A stretch of DNA of 64,000 bases, from positions 1 to 64,000 of the forward strand of contig JAKAXU010000008.1 in NCBI GenBank assembly GCA_021816455.1, given 5' to 3'. The DNA comes from Acidobacteriota bacterium (GTDB lineage Bacteria > Acidobacteriota > Terriglobia > Terriglobales > Acidobacteriaceae). Of this stretch, positions 18,691 through 26,971 are shown one piece after another (within the stretch, counting starts at the first letter, position 1; each line of letters starts with the position of its first letter). The position numbers and the translations under genes were made by a program. The notes beneath the pieces are model-generated. The model saw only the letters and a list, made by a program, of their open reading frames with translations, was not told where the DNA came from and did not search any database.

Positions 18691-19420
18691 GACCGCGCCT
18701 CTTTCCGGACAAGAACTCCTCCACTGTTTCAGGCAATTCAATCAGCGACTCAGTGTGAAACTCCTCGTTGCCGGCGAGTTCCTTCCACAGCCCCTCGAAG
18801 CCGCCGGGATGGCGTGTAAGTCTCCCGACGTTGCCATGCGTGAACTCGCTTTCATAGAAGCTCTGTTCCCATTGGGGAATGGAGGCAACGGTGGAGGCAT
18901 CCGGTGCCCGCATCGATCCCAGGCAGACGCTCCCCGTGTCGTACACATTCCAGTAGGGAGCCACACAAAGCTTGGTATCGGCCGCGGGGCGGCGATTCTC
19001 CTTAAGCGCCCTGATCGACAGTGAATGATCCATCGCCAGCCAGACGAGAGCGGGCTGCGGGAAGATCGCGCCATTGATTTCGCCCAAGTCGCCTTGCGTC
19101 GTTCCGAAGAACATCGGGCGTTTTTGTGGCGGCGTCCACCACGCAATCAGACGCTCGGTGCGCGCGATGACATTCTCAGGAAGAAACTCCACGGCGACTC
19201 GGCCTCCCAGGGCCTGAACCAGCGTGTGAACGAACTCGATGGTTAATGGTCTCGCCGGACCCAGTGTCGGCTGCTTGGCGCGATTCTCTCCGTTCACTTC
19301 ATGGTGGGTGATAAATGTGTCTCCGAAATGGCCGTACTGATGTTCACTGGAACGGTAGATCAGGAGAGCTTCACGCAGCGCGAAGTGATGGTTCTGTCCG
19401 ATGCTCACGTTGACTTGCAT
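18680..19420 (-). CDS. PRTRC system protein B
   Basis: A 246-residue protein with start at 19420, overlapping the end of protein F by about 50 bases. The sequence follows the PRTRC-B pattern: LREALLIYR near the N-terminus, then RTERLIAWWTPP, LGEINGAIFPQPALVW and WNVYDTGSVCLGSMRAP. No enzyme motif is assigned to the family. It is predicted to be soluble. It lies between proteins F and ThiF, which matches the usual compact cassette. Function unknown beyond association with mobile-element maintenance. Confidence 0.88.
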   Translation of the reverse strand: MQVNVSIGQNHHFALREALLIYRSSEHQYGHFGDTFITHHEVNGENRAKQPTLGPARPLTIEFVHTLVQALGGRVAVEFLPENVIARTERLIAWWTPPQKRPMFFGTTQGDLGEINGAIFPQPALVWLAMDHSLSIRALKENRRPAADTKLCVAPYWNVYDTGSVCLGSMRAPDASTVASIPQWEQSFYESEFTHGNVGRLTRHPGGFEGLWKELAGNEEFHTESLIELPETVEEFLSGKRRGHDH

Positions 19421-20501
19421 GCTTAGCCTCCTCCCAGCCGTTGAGCAGCGCAATCAGGTCCGCCAATTCGATGTTGATCCTGAGAAAGATCGCCATCGTT
19501 CGAATTGCCGCGTTGAACTCATCGCCGACCTCCGGCCGAAAGCAGACCGCGCAAGAAGGCTCATTGGTCGTCTCGTTGTAACGTTCTGATTCATGATCGA
19601 AGCAGGCTTGAATCGCGTCATTCTCACGGAAGACCAGCAAGAGGCTCGGCACCGGCGGGTCGTCGTATTCCCCCTCGAAGCGCATGACCTGGCCCTTCAA
19701 CCGCGACAGTCGATGAAGCGTCAGCAGCTTCTGAATCCATATAGAGTGCGGTCCCTGAAGATGCCTCCGCAGCAGCCTGCGCGCGCTCGGATATGTCCAG
19801 TCCTTCGCGGTCCGGACGGGTTCCGGGATCGCCTCATCGACCGCCGGGAACTCGTAGGCGTCCCTTCTCTCGGGCTCTTCCTGCTCCATCCACTCATGCA
19901 GCTGTTCGTTGTAGCACTCGGCGTCCGTGTGGTCGTAGATGCGAATCCAGCGGTAGAGCGATCCCCGCAACAGGTAGTAGAACGCCGCGCCAAGGAATCG
20001 CTCCTGCTTTTCGAGCGCCTCCAGCGCGGCTCCCATCTTGAGGTAGCCGCAGGCCTGGAGCTCGAACGCAGCCATCAGCTTGCCCTCGCCGAGAGCTCCG
20101 CCCTGCCAATAACCCGTCCCGAGGTCGTCCCTGATTTCGAAGCAATAGTCGATCTTTTCTTCAAGCGCTCCGCCTGTGAACTCCTCAATCAACCTCTGAA
20201 TGGTGGCTCGCGCGAAGACCACGGCGACCTTTCCGGTCTTTTGCCAGAGTGTCTCGTCGGCGAGATTCCGCTCCACCAGCGCCAGGCACAGGCGGTAGAG
20301 GCGCTCGCCGTTTGTCTCCAGGCGATAGCTTGTGGGGACGCGGCGAAGGGACGGGAGGGTTTCGCCGCAACCCTGTCCCAGCAGTGCTATATCAGCGGAG
20401 GCAGCAGTTCGCTCGGGGCTTCGAGCGCAGGCATTGTGCCGGACGACGATCTCCTGGCCGCTTCCGCGACGGCGTGCGCCAGGCTTTGTGACTCTTCGCA
20501 T
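19371..20501 (-). CDS. PRTRC system protein F
   Basis: A protein of up to 376 residues whose region after RLYRLCLALVER matches PRTRC-F: FARATIQRLIEE, the YYLLRGSLYRW helix and the long C-terminal QKLLTLHRLSRLKGQVMRF segment. The start is uncertain. The first ATG lies at 20501, which would overlap the upstream 72-residue gene by 115 bases out of phase. No ATG or GTG follows near the natural beginning, so a rarer start codon near 20390 is possible. Soluble. Family function unknown. Confidence 0.8.
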   Translation of the reverse strand: MRRVTKPGARRRGSGQEIVVRHNACARSPERTAASADIALLGQGCGETLPSLRRVPTSYRLETNGERLYRLCLALVERNLADETLWQKTGKVAVVFARATIQRLIEEFTGGALEEKIDYCFEIRDDLGTGYWQGGALGEGKLMAAFELQACGYLKMGAALEALEKQERFLGAAFYYLLRGSLYRWIRIYDHTDAECYNEQLHEWMEQEEPERRDAYEFPAVDEAIPEPVRTAKDWTYPSARRLLRRHLQGPHSIWIQKLLTLHRLSRLKGQVMRFEGEYDDPPVPSLLLVFRENDAIQACFDHESERYNETTNEPSCAVCFRPEVGDEFNAAIRTMAIFLRINIELADLIALLNGWEEAKHASQREHRTEPSLRAA

Positions 20502-20605
20502 TTCAAATGCCTCGCGATGAGCCGGTCGGCTCTCTTGGGCGGCTTGCACTCAAGCCGGCGGAGTTCCGCGAGCACCTGAGTCGGATCCGCTTTCCTGTTC
20601 TTCAT
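20387..20605 (-). CDS. Small basic protein between PRTRC C and F
   Basis: A 72-residue protein starting at the ATG at 20605, rich in Arg, Lys and Leu in the first half and Ala/Ser/Pro in the second. It has two Cys (LECKPP and LKCEES) that are too far apart for a simple zinc ribbon. It overlaps the 5' part of the protein F reading frame. Its position inside the cassette, between the terminal part of protein C and protein F, supports that it is translated. Function unknown. Confidence 0.55.
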   Translation of the reverse strand: MKNRKADPTQVLAELRRLECKPPKRADRLIARHLKCEESQSLAHAVAEAARRSSSGTMPALEAPSELLPPLI

Positions 20606-20717
20606 GGTGTGCCGCCTTGTTTCGATGATTCGGGTAGCGACCAAATCCCTTGCAAAGCAGGTGCCAAACAGGGGCGCGGGAGAAGATCGCATCGTGACAC
20701 TGCTTGAAGTCTCCGGA

Positions 20718-20930
20718 TCACCCCTTGCTTCCGATGGCTCGGCTGAACGTGTAGCGAAGGGCGTCTCCGGTGTCCTCCGGCCCCGCCAGTGATGCCGTGG
20801 CAATTTCAGGGTAGGACGGCGTCAACAATTCTCTCACTTGTTCAACGGTCAAGTTGGGTGCGGGATCGGGGATGCGGGTCCCATTGTAGAAAAACTCTCG
20901 GTGCAGAGCTGTAACTTTCAGACTGATCAT
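20718..20930 (-). CDS. PRTRC system protein C
   Basis: A 70-residue protein with AGGAG before the ATG at 20930. The sequence is typical of PRTRC-C: an early HREFFYNG-x-IPDP segment followed by V-ELLTPSYPEIATA, ending in a short basic tail. This ubiquitin-sized protein is the first gene of the cassette, divergent from the plus-strand nuclease gene. Its fold is reported as ubiquitin-like in family descriptions I recall, which would fit a ThiF partner, but it has no Gly-Gly tail. Confidence 0.87.
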   Translation of the reverse strand: MISLKVTALHREFFYNGTRIPDPAPNLTVEQVRELLTPSYPEIATASLAGPEDTGDALRYTFSRAIGSKG

Positions 20931-21063
20931 AAACCAACATCTCCTGGGCGGATTTGGGTTGTAGATGATTGTCGGGATATACTGCTGGATTCGGATAGAC
21001 AACAGATTAAGTGCGTGCACCATAGTGCTGCGGATGAAAGCCGTGCCAGGGCCAGGATGAAAC

Positions 21064-22290
21064 ATGCCGGCGCTTCAGCTTGACATTGACGAAGGCGAAT
21101 TCACCGACCACCTGCTAGCGGCGCTGGCGCGCGGTGGCGTAGGCCTGCTCTATGCAGTGAGGAGTGCGGTCACAGCTAGCATGTCTCGCAGTCTTGACCA
21201 AGTGGTGGCCACCGGTCGTTGCATGCGCTACGGGTTTAAGAACGGCGGCCAGTCCCGCGTTCTGTCTCTGAAGGAGGCAGCCTCAAAGAGCGGCTTTGAT
21301 TTCTGGTACTTGGAAATACAAATTGACTTCCCGCCGGGTACGAGGTTTTCCGAGCGCGACGTCAGGCGACCCCGGACAATGCGATGGCTGCCGATCGACT
21401 ACGGCAGCGGAGTGCGGAGGACCTTCCAGTTCAAGCACATCACCATGAAGACGCGCGAGCGGTGCGAGATCCAGATTCTCCATCCCCAGGTCCCCGCTGC
21501 GCTCTTTCAGTCCGTACTGCGGCACTTCCCGGAGGAGTGCTCGTGCAGCAAAAAGCACCTAATGGCCGTACCAGCTGGAGTCTGGGAGTGGCGACAAGCG
21601 TTTGGCTGCGTCATCTGCGGGAAGAGATTTCTTTGTGAGTGCTTCCGCACTGCAGTTCAGAAAGCGGCAGAAGCAGAGAAGCGGAACATCTGGCCTGATT
21701 CGAATGATGTGGAACGCAAGGAACTGAACCGGTTCATTGACAGAGAGCACTCCGCAAAGTATCGGCGCGGGATATGTCATCTCTGCGCCGGCAAGCCATC
21801 GAATCTGCTCTACTGCTCGCCCATGTACGGTAGCGCGGTGAAGGTTCGTTATGGCGCTTACGTTGAGAAGTTCGCAATCGCTGAAGGCCTCTCCCCCCGC
21901 GACGCTGAAAATCGCGTCCGTGACCTCCTCGGCCTGCCTCACATAGGCGAGGGCTGGCTCAATGAAACGCAACTCTTTCGTCTTCTCGAAGCGATCTTTT
22001 CTGAGCACAAGGTGATCCGGGAGGCGCGCCCTGACTGGCTTGGCAATCAGCGGCTGGACTTCTTTATTCCCGACCTCTCACTTGCCGTTGAGTACCAGGG
22101 GGAACAACACTACAAGCCTGTGGAACGTTTTGGCGGTGAGACCGCTCTCCGCAAAACGCAACTGCGGGATGTGCGCAAAAAACGTCTCTGCAAGGAAAAC
22201 GGCGTGAGGCTCGTGTACTTCACGTACGCAGAGGATCTAAGCGTCGAACGAGTCGGGAAGAAACTCAGAAGCTTCACCGCAGAACATTGA
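21064..22290 (+). CDS. Vsr/DUF559-like nuclease with zinc-binding middle region
   Basis: A 408-residue protein. The C-terminal domain reads RLDFFIPDLSLAVEYQGEQHY, with D332, E343 and Q345 as a PD-(D/E)XK-type core of the Vsr/DUF559 kind, and an Arg/Lys-rich helix follows. The middle holds several Cys pairs (CSC, CVICG, CEC, CHLCAG), probably zinc clusters. The N-terminal third is of unknown type. The ATG at 21064 follows AGGATG. It is transcribed away from the PRTRC cassette as a solitary plus-strand gene. A DNA-targeting nuclease, possibly defensive or repair related; the substrate is not evident. Confidence 0.75.
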   Translation: MPALQLDIDEGEFTDHLLAALARGGVGLLYAVRSAVTASMSRSLDQVVATGRCMRYGFKNGGQSRVLSLKEAASKSGFDFWYLEIQIDFPPGTRFSERDVRRPRTMRWLPIDYGSGVRRTFQFKHITMKTRERCEIQILHPQVPAALFQSVLRHFPEECSCSKKHLMAVPAGVWEWRQAFGCVICGKRFLCECFRTAVQKAAEAEKRNIWPDSNDVERKELNRFIDREHSAKYRRGICHLCAGKPSNLLYCSPMYGSAVKVRYGAYVEKFAIAEGLSPRDAENRVRDLLGLPHIGEGWLNETQLFRLLEAIFSEHKVIREARPDWLGNQRLDFFIPDLSLAVEYQGEQHYKPVERFGGETALRKTQLRDVRKKRLCKENGVRLVYFTYAEDLSVERVGKKLRSFTAEH

Positions 22291-22620
22291 TCCATCTGTC
22301 CGGAGGACGGGGACGTTGCGTCCCGACATTTCTTGCTGCCGTATCGCAGCCCGGGCTTCTGCGCCTCCGCCTTGTCGGTGTCGCCGATCCCTTCGCGCAT
22401 GGCGCACGAGCGCGCGTTGCGGCGACTGCATCTGGGGGCATCCGTCAGAGAGCGCGCATCGCCTGGTAACTCATTGTCGAGTCCGACAGGAATCTGGACC
22501 CGATCTTGCTTGGTCCGGGCTTGATGGGGAGATAATCGCCGAGTATGATGGGTTACCCTATTGCGATGTCGTTCGGTCTTCATGGCCCAATCTCGGCGAG
22601 ACCGCTCGCAACCAAGTTTA
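22291..22620. other. Convergent intergenic region with hairpin
   Basis: About 330 bases between the convergent nuclease gene and the reductase-domain gene. A GC-rich hairpin at 22308-22325 (CGGGGACG / CGTCCCG, three-base loop) sits 18 bases after the nuclease stop and may act as a terminator, although no long T run follows. No other gene is convincing. Confidence 0.4.
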
Positions 22621-23301
22621 TTAGGAGCATCCGTTGGTTTGACCGCAGTTGACGCTGGTATAACAGGTTCCACCGGCCTTCATCAGGCCGCCACAGGCCA
22701 CACAAGGCGGAGAATCACCGGTGTTGTAAAGGAACTGCGAGCCGTTGACCGGACTGGGTCTCAACTCCCCGCCGACGCTCGCCCGGCTAACGCCCTCGCT
22801 GAAGAGGGTGAGCTGCTTGGCGGAGAGGAACCTCAGTTCCAGCCATCTAAAAATGTAGTCCATGATGGACTTTGCGTACCCGATCTCCGCGTTGCCGGTC
22901 CAACCGGAAGGCTCAAACCGTGTATGCGAGAGCTTGTCGCAGAGCACTTTCAATGGCACTCCGTGCTGAAGGCTAACGGAAACTACGGTGCCGAAGCACT
23001 CCATCAGTCCGGCAATGGTCGATCCGGCCTTCGCCATGCGGATGAAGATCTCGCCCGGCTGGCCGCTGGGGTAGAAGCCAACCGTCAGATAGCCTTCATG
23101 TCCCCCGAACGCAAAGTGATGTGTGATGGCCGAACGCTCATTCTGCAACCGGTGGCGATTCGCTGCGGGCGGACCCAAGAGATCAGGCGCGGATCCCGGC
23201 GCTCCATCCGCGAACTTGCTTCGATCATCAGCACTGGCTGGGGTGGGTGATTTCGAACCGTCTCCACTGAAGCCTTGAATCGTAGGTTCTAAGGTTTCCA
23301 T
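22621..23301 (-). CDS. Free-standing C-terminal (TSCPD-type) domain of class II ribonucleotide reductase
   Basis: A 226-residue protein with AGGAGG before the ATG at 23301. After a 60-residue variable N-terminus it matches the C-terminal part of adenosylcobalamin-dependent NrdJ: FGGHEGYLTVGFYPSGQPGE, then AKAGSTIAGLMECF, HTRFEPSGWTGN, YAKSIMDYIFRWL, and the Cys-rich end CVACGGLMKAGG-CY-CGQTNGCS. The catalytic barrel (thiyl radical site, B12 domain) is absent. It may regulate or assist the host reductase during element replication, or be a co-opted domain. A TACAAA/TTGACC promoter precedes it. Confidence 0.85.
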   Translation of the reverse strand: METLEPTIQGFSGDGSKSPTPASADDRSKFADGAPGSAPDLLGPPAANRHRLQNERSAITHHFAFGGHEGYLTVGFYPSGQPGEIFIRMAKAGSTIAGLMECFGTVVSVSLQHGVPLKVLCDKLSHTRFEPSGWTGNAEIGYAKSIMDYIFRWLELRFLSAKQLTLFSEGVSRASVGGELRPSPVNGSQFLYNTGDSPPCVACGGLMKAGGTCYTSVNCGQTNGCS

Positions 23302-23362
23302 CACTCGCCTCCTGCACTGACGGGGAAGCTTGCGCCGTCCTTTTCTCCGCGTCATTGAAAGC

Positions 23363-23391
23363 TTTGTATCCTCAAACAGAAATCCGGTCAA
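23363..23391 (-). promoter_or_regulatory. Promoter of the reductase-domain gene
   Basis: On the minus strand a -35 TTGACC (23391-23386) and -10 TACAAA (23368-23363) are separated by exactly 17 bases. The -35 lies in CATTTGACCGGATTT, one member of the shared promoter pattern of this element. Confidence 0.6.
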
Positions 23392-23429
23392 ATGACTCGG
23401 AAGGCGCTTGGCTTTAGTTCAAGACGGCT

Positions 23430-23942
23430 TCAGAACAAGGAGCCCTGAATAGGCGGGACAGGAGTTTGATCCGCTGGTTGAACAGCAAGTTGAGGTTCCC
23501 GGCCCCGCTCTCCCACCGGCGTCCGGTACTTGCTTTCCAATTGCCTGAGCAGCGCAAGATCAGTTGCCTGTTGCTCTTCCGCCAGGCGCAGTTCATACCG
23601 CGCAAGGTAGTTGCAGTTGACGATTTCTCGCTGGATCGCCCTCTCGACATCGGTAAACGTGAATTCCGGATCTCCGTAACAGGGGAATCGCAGTGTGTGT
23701 TTCAGGAACCGCACCTGAGCGGCAAGAGATGAAAACCACTCCTCGTAGAATTGAGTACAGTTGTAATGAGCAATGTGCGAGAAGCACATGGAGAGGCGAT
23801 TGTAGAAGCTCTTTGTGAAGATCGCTGGCGCCCACTCCGATTCAATAAACCGCAGCAAGGTATTTCCGAACTCCGCCTTGTCCGCCGCCGTTGAAAACTT
23901 CGTGGCTATGAAGTCCGATGGGAGAAATGGCCCCTTGGGCAT
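23430..23942 (-). CDS. Uncharacterised protein
   Basis: A 170-residue protein read from the ATG at 23942; an in-frame start four codons earlier is also possible. It is soluble and aromatic-rich (FYNRLSMCFSHIAHYN, then FYEEWFSSL), with a helical C-terminal half and a Pro/Gln-rich tail ending in GSLF. I do not recognise it. A terminator-like hairpin lies just upstream, so it likely has its own promoter or depends on read-through. Function unknown. Confidence 0.65.
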   Translation of the reverse strand: MPKGPFLPSDFIATKFSTAADKAEFGNTLLRFIESEWAPAIFTKSFYNRLSMCFSHIAHYNCTQFYEEWFSSLAAQVRFLKHTLRFPCYGDPEFTFTDVERAIQREIVNCNYLARYELRLAEEQQATDLALLRQLESKYRTPVGERGREPQLAVQPADQTPVPPIQGSLF

Positions 23943-23965
23943 GGTGATCTCCACGCAAAAGAAAA

Positions 23966-23985
23966 GGGCCAGCCGCAGCCGACCC
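23966..23985 (-). terminator. Rho-independent terminator-like hairpin
   Basis: On the minus strand GGGTCGGC and GCTGGCCC pair (two wobbles) around a four-base loop, followed by TTTTCTTTT. It sits downstream of the Fis-like gene and could end the helicase/Fis operon. Confidence 0.6.
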
Positions 23986-24116
23986 TCTTCCTTGCCCCTC
24001 TTTTTGACTTGGTTGAGACCATAACGGCCTCGCTGGAATATTCTCCCAATGGATACGCTATCACTCGTACATGCTGAACACTAGCGGTTCCAGGGAGATT
24101 GATGGCTCTGTCGCCG

Positions 24117-24545
24117 TCATGCTGCCGCTTCGCCCATCGCCCTGAGCTTGCGGTATACAGTGGTCTTGCCGATTCCGAGCAACCGTGCAGCTTCGAGAGG
24201 TCTGCGATTCGACCTCTCGTAGGCTGCCACGATCATCGCTCGCTCCACCTCCGCCATAGTCGGAAAGGCTCCCGTCTCTGGAATCTGCGCTAAGACGAGG
24301 GGAGCTACTGATGCAACGCACTGCTGCGTCAACCGCTCCGTCGCCGTGGAGATCAATCTGGAGGCCTGTTCGAGCTTCTGAAGGCATTGCGGGTCCTCCC
24401 GGATCACGACCTTCTCCACTACTCGCTCAACAATCCTCACGATCGGCTCAGGCAGAGTCGTACCACAACGCCGGCAATTGGCTCGATCGCTCCATTGGAC
24501 GAGTTCGCAACTGCGGCAACGAACCTTCTCCCGTTCCTCGCTCAT
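24117..24545 (-). CDS. Zinc-ribbon protein with Fis-type helix-turn-helix
   Basis: A 142-residue regulator with AGAGGTGA before the ATG at 24545. Domain order: an N-terminal zinc ribbon (CRSC then CRRC, residues about 9-27), a charged coil region with VVEKVVIRED, then a C-terminal Fis/NtrC-type helix-turn-helix (E-A-RLLGIGKTTVYRKLR). It has no sigma-54 ATPase domain. It follows the SNF2-like helicase by 32 bases and is likely in the same transcript. A DNA-binding regulator of element genes is the simplest reading. Confidence 0.8.
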   Translation of the reverse strand: MSEEREKVRCRSCELVQWSDRANCRRCGTTLPEPIVRIVERVVEKVVIREDPQCLQKLEQASRLISTATERLTQQCVASVAPLVLAQIPETGAFPTMAEVERAMIVAAYERSNRRPLEAARLLGIGKTTVYRKLRAMGEAAA

Positions 24546-24577
24546 GATGTCACCTCTTAAGTTGAAAACGTGCCGCC

Positions 24578-26884
24578 TCAATCGAAGAGGCTGAGTTGCA
24601 CGTTGGTATCAGTGGCGGTCGGCCAAATCGCGGGCTTCTTACGCTTCTTTGAAGGCTGATTCGGTTCGATCAGGTGGATGCCGAATGGCGTCGGAGCTGG
24701 CTCTGCGGCCGAGATGACCGGAAGATCGAGTACCGGATCGCGCTCTTCTTCGAACTCTGGTTCCACAGCAGGAGGCCGCGGCTGCACCTTCTCGCGTTCG
24801 TGGTCGAGTTCACGCCACACGGCATCGGCGGATTCTCCGACACCAGCCTTCTCGACCAATTCGCGGGCCATCGCGCTCATCAGGTCTTCGTCGGTGTCGA
24901 GCGCCTGCAGACCTTCGCCCGAGAACTTGCCCTCCATCATGAGCGCGACCAACATCTTCTTGCCCATCAAGCGGAGGCAGGTTTCCTGCATTGTTCCTGA
25001 GTAAGTAACGAACTTCACGCGCACCGGGAATCTCTGTCCAATGCGCCACGATCTCCGGCTCGCTTGACGCAAGGTATGCAGCGAGTAGCCGGTCTCGTAG
25101 AAGTAGAGCGTCGGAAATGCCAGCAGGTCCAATCCCGTTTCGACCAGTTTAGGATGGCAGATCACCACCTCAATTCCGGCCTTCAACTGCCGGTCGTACC
25201 AGTCCTCTCGCTTATCGGTGGCAACGGATGAGCGCAGGACGGCGACGCGAATGCCCTCTTGCCTGAGCACTGTCTCCAATCGCAGGGTGACGTCCTTCTC
25301 GCCCGTATAGGTGGCATAGACCTGGCAGCGTCGTCCCTGCCGCAGTTCCTCTTTAACGTCGGCGATCAGCGCGCGCTCCTTTGCGTAGAGAGCCTCCCGC
25401 GTGAGATTCTCCGGCTCAGTCACCAGGAACTTCACATAGTCCTTCGTTTGCGGATCGAAGGCCCGCGCCCAAATCTGATCGAAGTCATAGGGATGATCGG
25501 GATAGAGCAGGAGCGTGTTGAGCAGGATGCTCATCAGGCTCTTGTTACCGCGATGCGCCTTCATCGCGGAGCGAATGTCTTCCTCCAACTGCTCGTAAGC
25601 TTGCTGGAGGGCCTCGTCCATATCCACCGAAATGACGCTCTCGTCGTATCGCGGCAGATTGTCAGAGATATCCTCAAGCGACAGAAACGCCGTCGTGGTC
25701 ATCAGGAACTTCCCGAAGAGCATCGGCGAGGCTCCGGGTTTGCGCAGAACCCGGACTGCCTTCTTCGTTGCCCTTGAGCAAGCGTTGTCCGCCTCTTCCA
25801 CCTTCTCGATGGTTTCGAGAACGCCGTACTGCTCCTGGAAGTCCCGCCGGCCCTGTCCTCCGTAGGCGAAGCCCTCGCGCACCATGGCGTGCGGCTCCAT
25901 CCGGTAGAAGATGTTGAACAGGTCGTCTGCGTAGCCGCCCATGAGGGTTCCCGTGAGCGCAATCAATCTCTGTGCAGCGCGGCCGAGAACGCCAAGCCCG
26001 TTGCCCTGCGCCGTATCGCCGGCCAACTGGTGCAACTCATCGGCGATGGCAAAGTCGAACCACCCACGCATGTAGCGCCCTATGTACTCGATAGGCGCCA
26101 TGCGCTGAATGCGCGACCGATCGGCCTGCCACAGCGCAGAGAAGCGTGTTGTGCCGCCGCGGGGCGCGGTCAACGCCTCCGAGACTTTGAGTTTGTCGGT
26201 GAAGTCTAGCGCGGTAAGCTTTTGCATCTCGGAGTCGAGGATGGCAACGCCGGAGTCTGGATTGACGACGCCGCCCAGATTCGGACCGGACTTTGCCTTG
26301 AGATAGACGTGTTCCCAGAAGTAACCCAGCTTGCCTTTGTCTTTGCCGGTGATAAAGAACGTCGGCCCAGGCAAGCGCTTCCGCCATTCCTTGCGGCCCA
26401 TGCGCCGCATCTCGGGCAGGCTGAGGCGCTTGCCCTCGTACACCGTCTTGCCTTTGCTCAGCTTCACCTCGCAGATGCCGTGTGGACGGCTGGGATCGCC
26501 GCCATTACGCATATCCTCGATGAGGAAGGCGCGGGCTCGCGGTATCGTCAGCAAGACCTCGCGCGCCCATTTGTGCGTGATGTGCGACGGGCACATCACC
26601 AGCGTGGTACTGGGCCGCCCGTCCGCCAGCACATGGATTGTGCCCAGGGCCATGTAGGTTTTCCCGGCTCCGCATTCGGCCACGATCCGCGCCGCCTTTG
26701 CTATGCGCAGGTACTTCGCGGTGCCGGTGATAGCCAGCGCCTGAGCTGGGAGAGCTTTCCGTAGAAGCGTTGCAATGCGCGGCGCAACAGGATCTTTCGT
26801 GCTCTGCAACGGCGGATAGGTTTCAAGGATGCGTTCGGCGAGCAGGGGCCCAAATTGACGCAGATATTGGAAGGTCGTCTCCAT
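24578..26884 (-). CDS. SNF2-like superfamily 2 helicase/ATPase
   Basis: A 768-residue protein. Walker A AECGAGKT is near residues 69-76, motif II appears as DELH in FAIADELHQLAG, motif III as ALTGTLMGG, and motif VI as SRRSWRIGQ, the Snf2-type QxxxRxxRxGQ variant. A long insertion between motifs Ia and II contains basic segments. The C-terminal 100 residues are acidic then basic, and end in QLSLFD. It probably translocates on DNA during element replication, repair or transfer. The length and loose motifs separate it from classic Swi2/Snf2 remodellers. Confidence 0.82.
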   Translation of the reverse strand: METTFQYLRQFGPLLAERILETYPPLQSTKDPVAPRIATLLRKALPAQALAITGTAKYLRIAKAARIVAECGAGKTYMALGTIHVLADGRPSTTLVMCPSHITHKWAREVLLTIPRARAFLIEDMRNGGDPSRPHGICEVKLSKGKTVYEGKRLSLPEMRRMGRKEWRKRLPGPTFFITGKDKGKLGYFWEHVYLKAKSGPNLGGVVNPDSGVAILDSEMQKLTALDFTDKLKVSEALTAPRGGTTRFSALWQADRSRIQRMAPIEYIGRYMRGWFDFAIADELHQLAGDTAQGNGLGVLGRAAQRLIALTGTLMGGYADDLFNIFYRMEPHAMVREGFAYGGQGRRDFQEQYGVLETIEKVEEADNACSRATKKAVRVLRKPGASPMLFGKFLMTTTAFLSLEDISDNLPRYDESVISVDMDEALQQAYEQLEEDIRSAMKAHRGNKSLMSILLNTLLLYPDHPYDFDQIWARAFDPQTKDYVKFLVTEPENLTREALYAKERALIADVKEELRQGRRCQVYATYTGEKDVTLRLETVLRQEGIRVAVLRSSVATDKREDWYDRQLKAGIEVVICHPKLVETGLDLLAFPTLYFYETGYSLHTLRQASRRSWRIGQRFPVRVKFVTYSGTMQETCLRLMGKKMLVALMMEGKFSGEGLQALDTDEDLMSAMARELVEKAGVGESADAVWRELDHEREKVQPRPPAVEPEFEEERDPVLDLPVISAAEPAPTPFGIHLIEPNQPSKKRKKPAIWPTATDTNVQLSLFD

Positions 26885-26971
26885 AGAGAAACCTCGTCAG
26901 TGCTGTATGTGATGAGTTTTTCGAGGGGAGAACAGTCGGGTGTTAGATGATTCGCTGCCTTGGGGCAAGCC

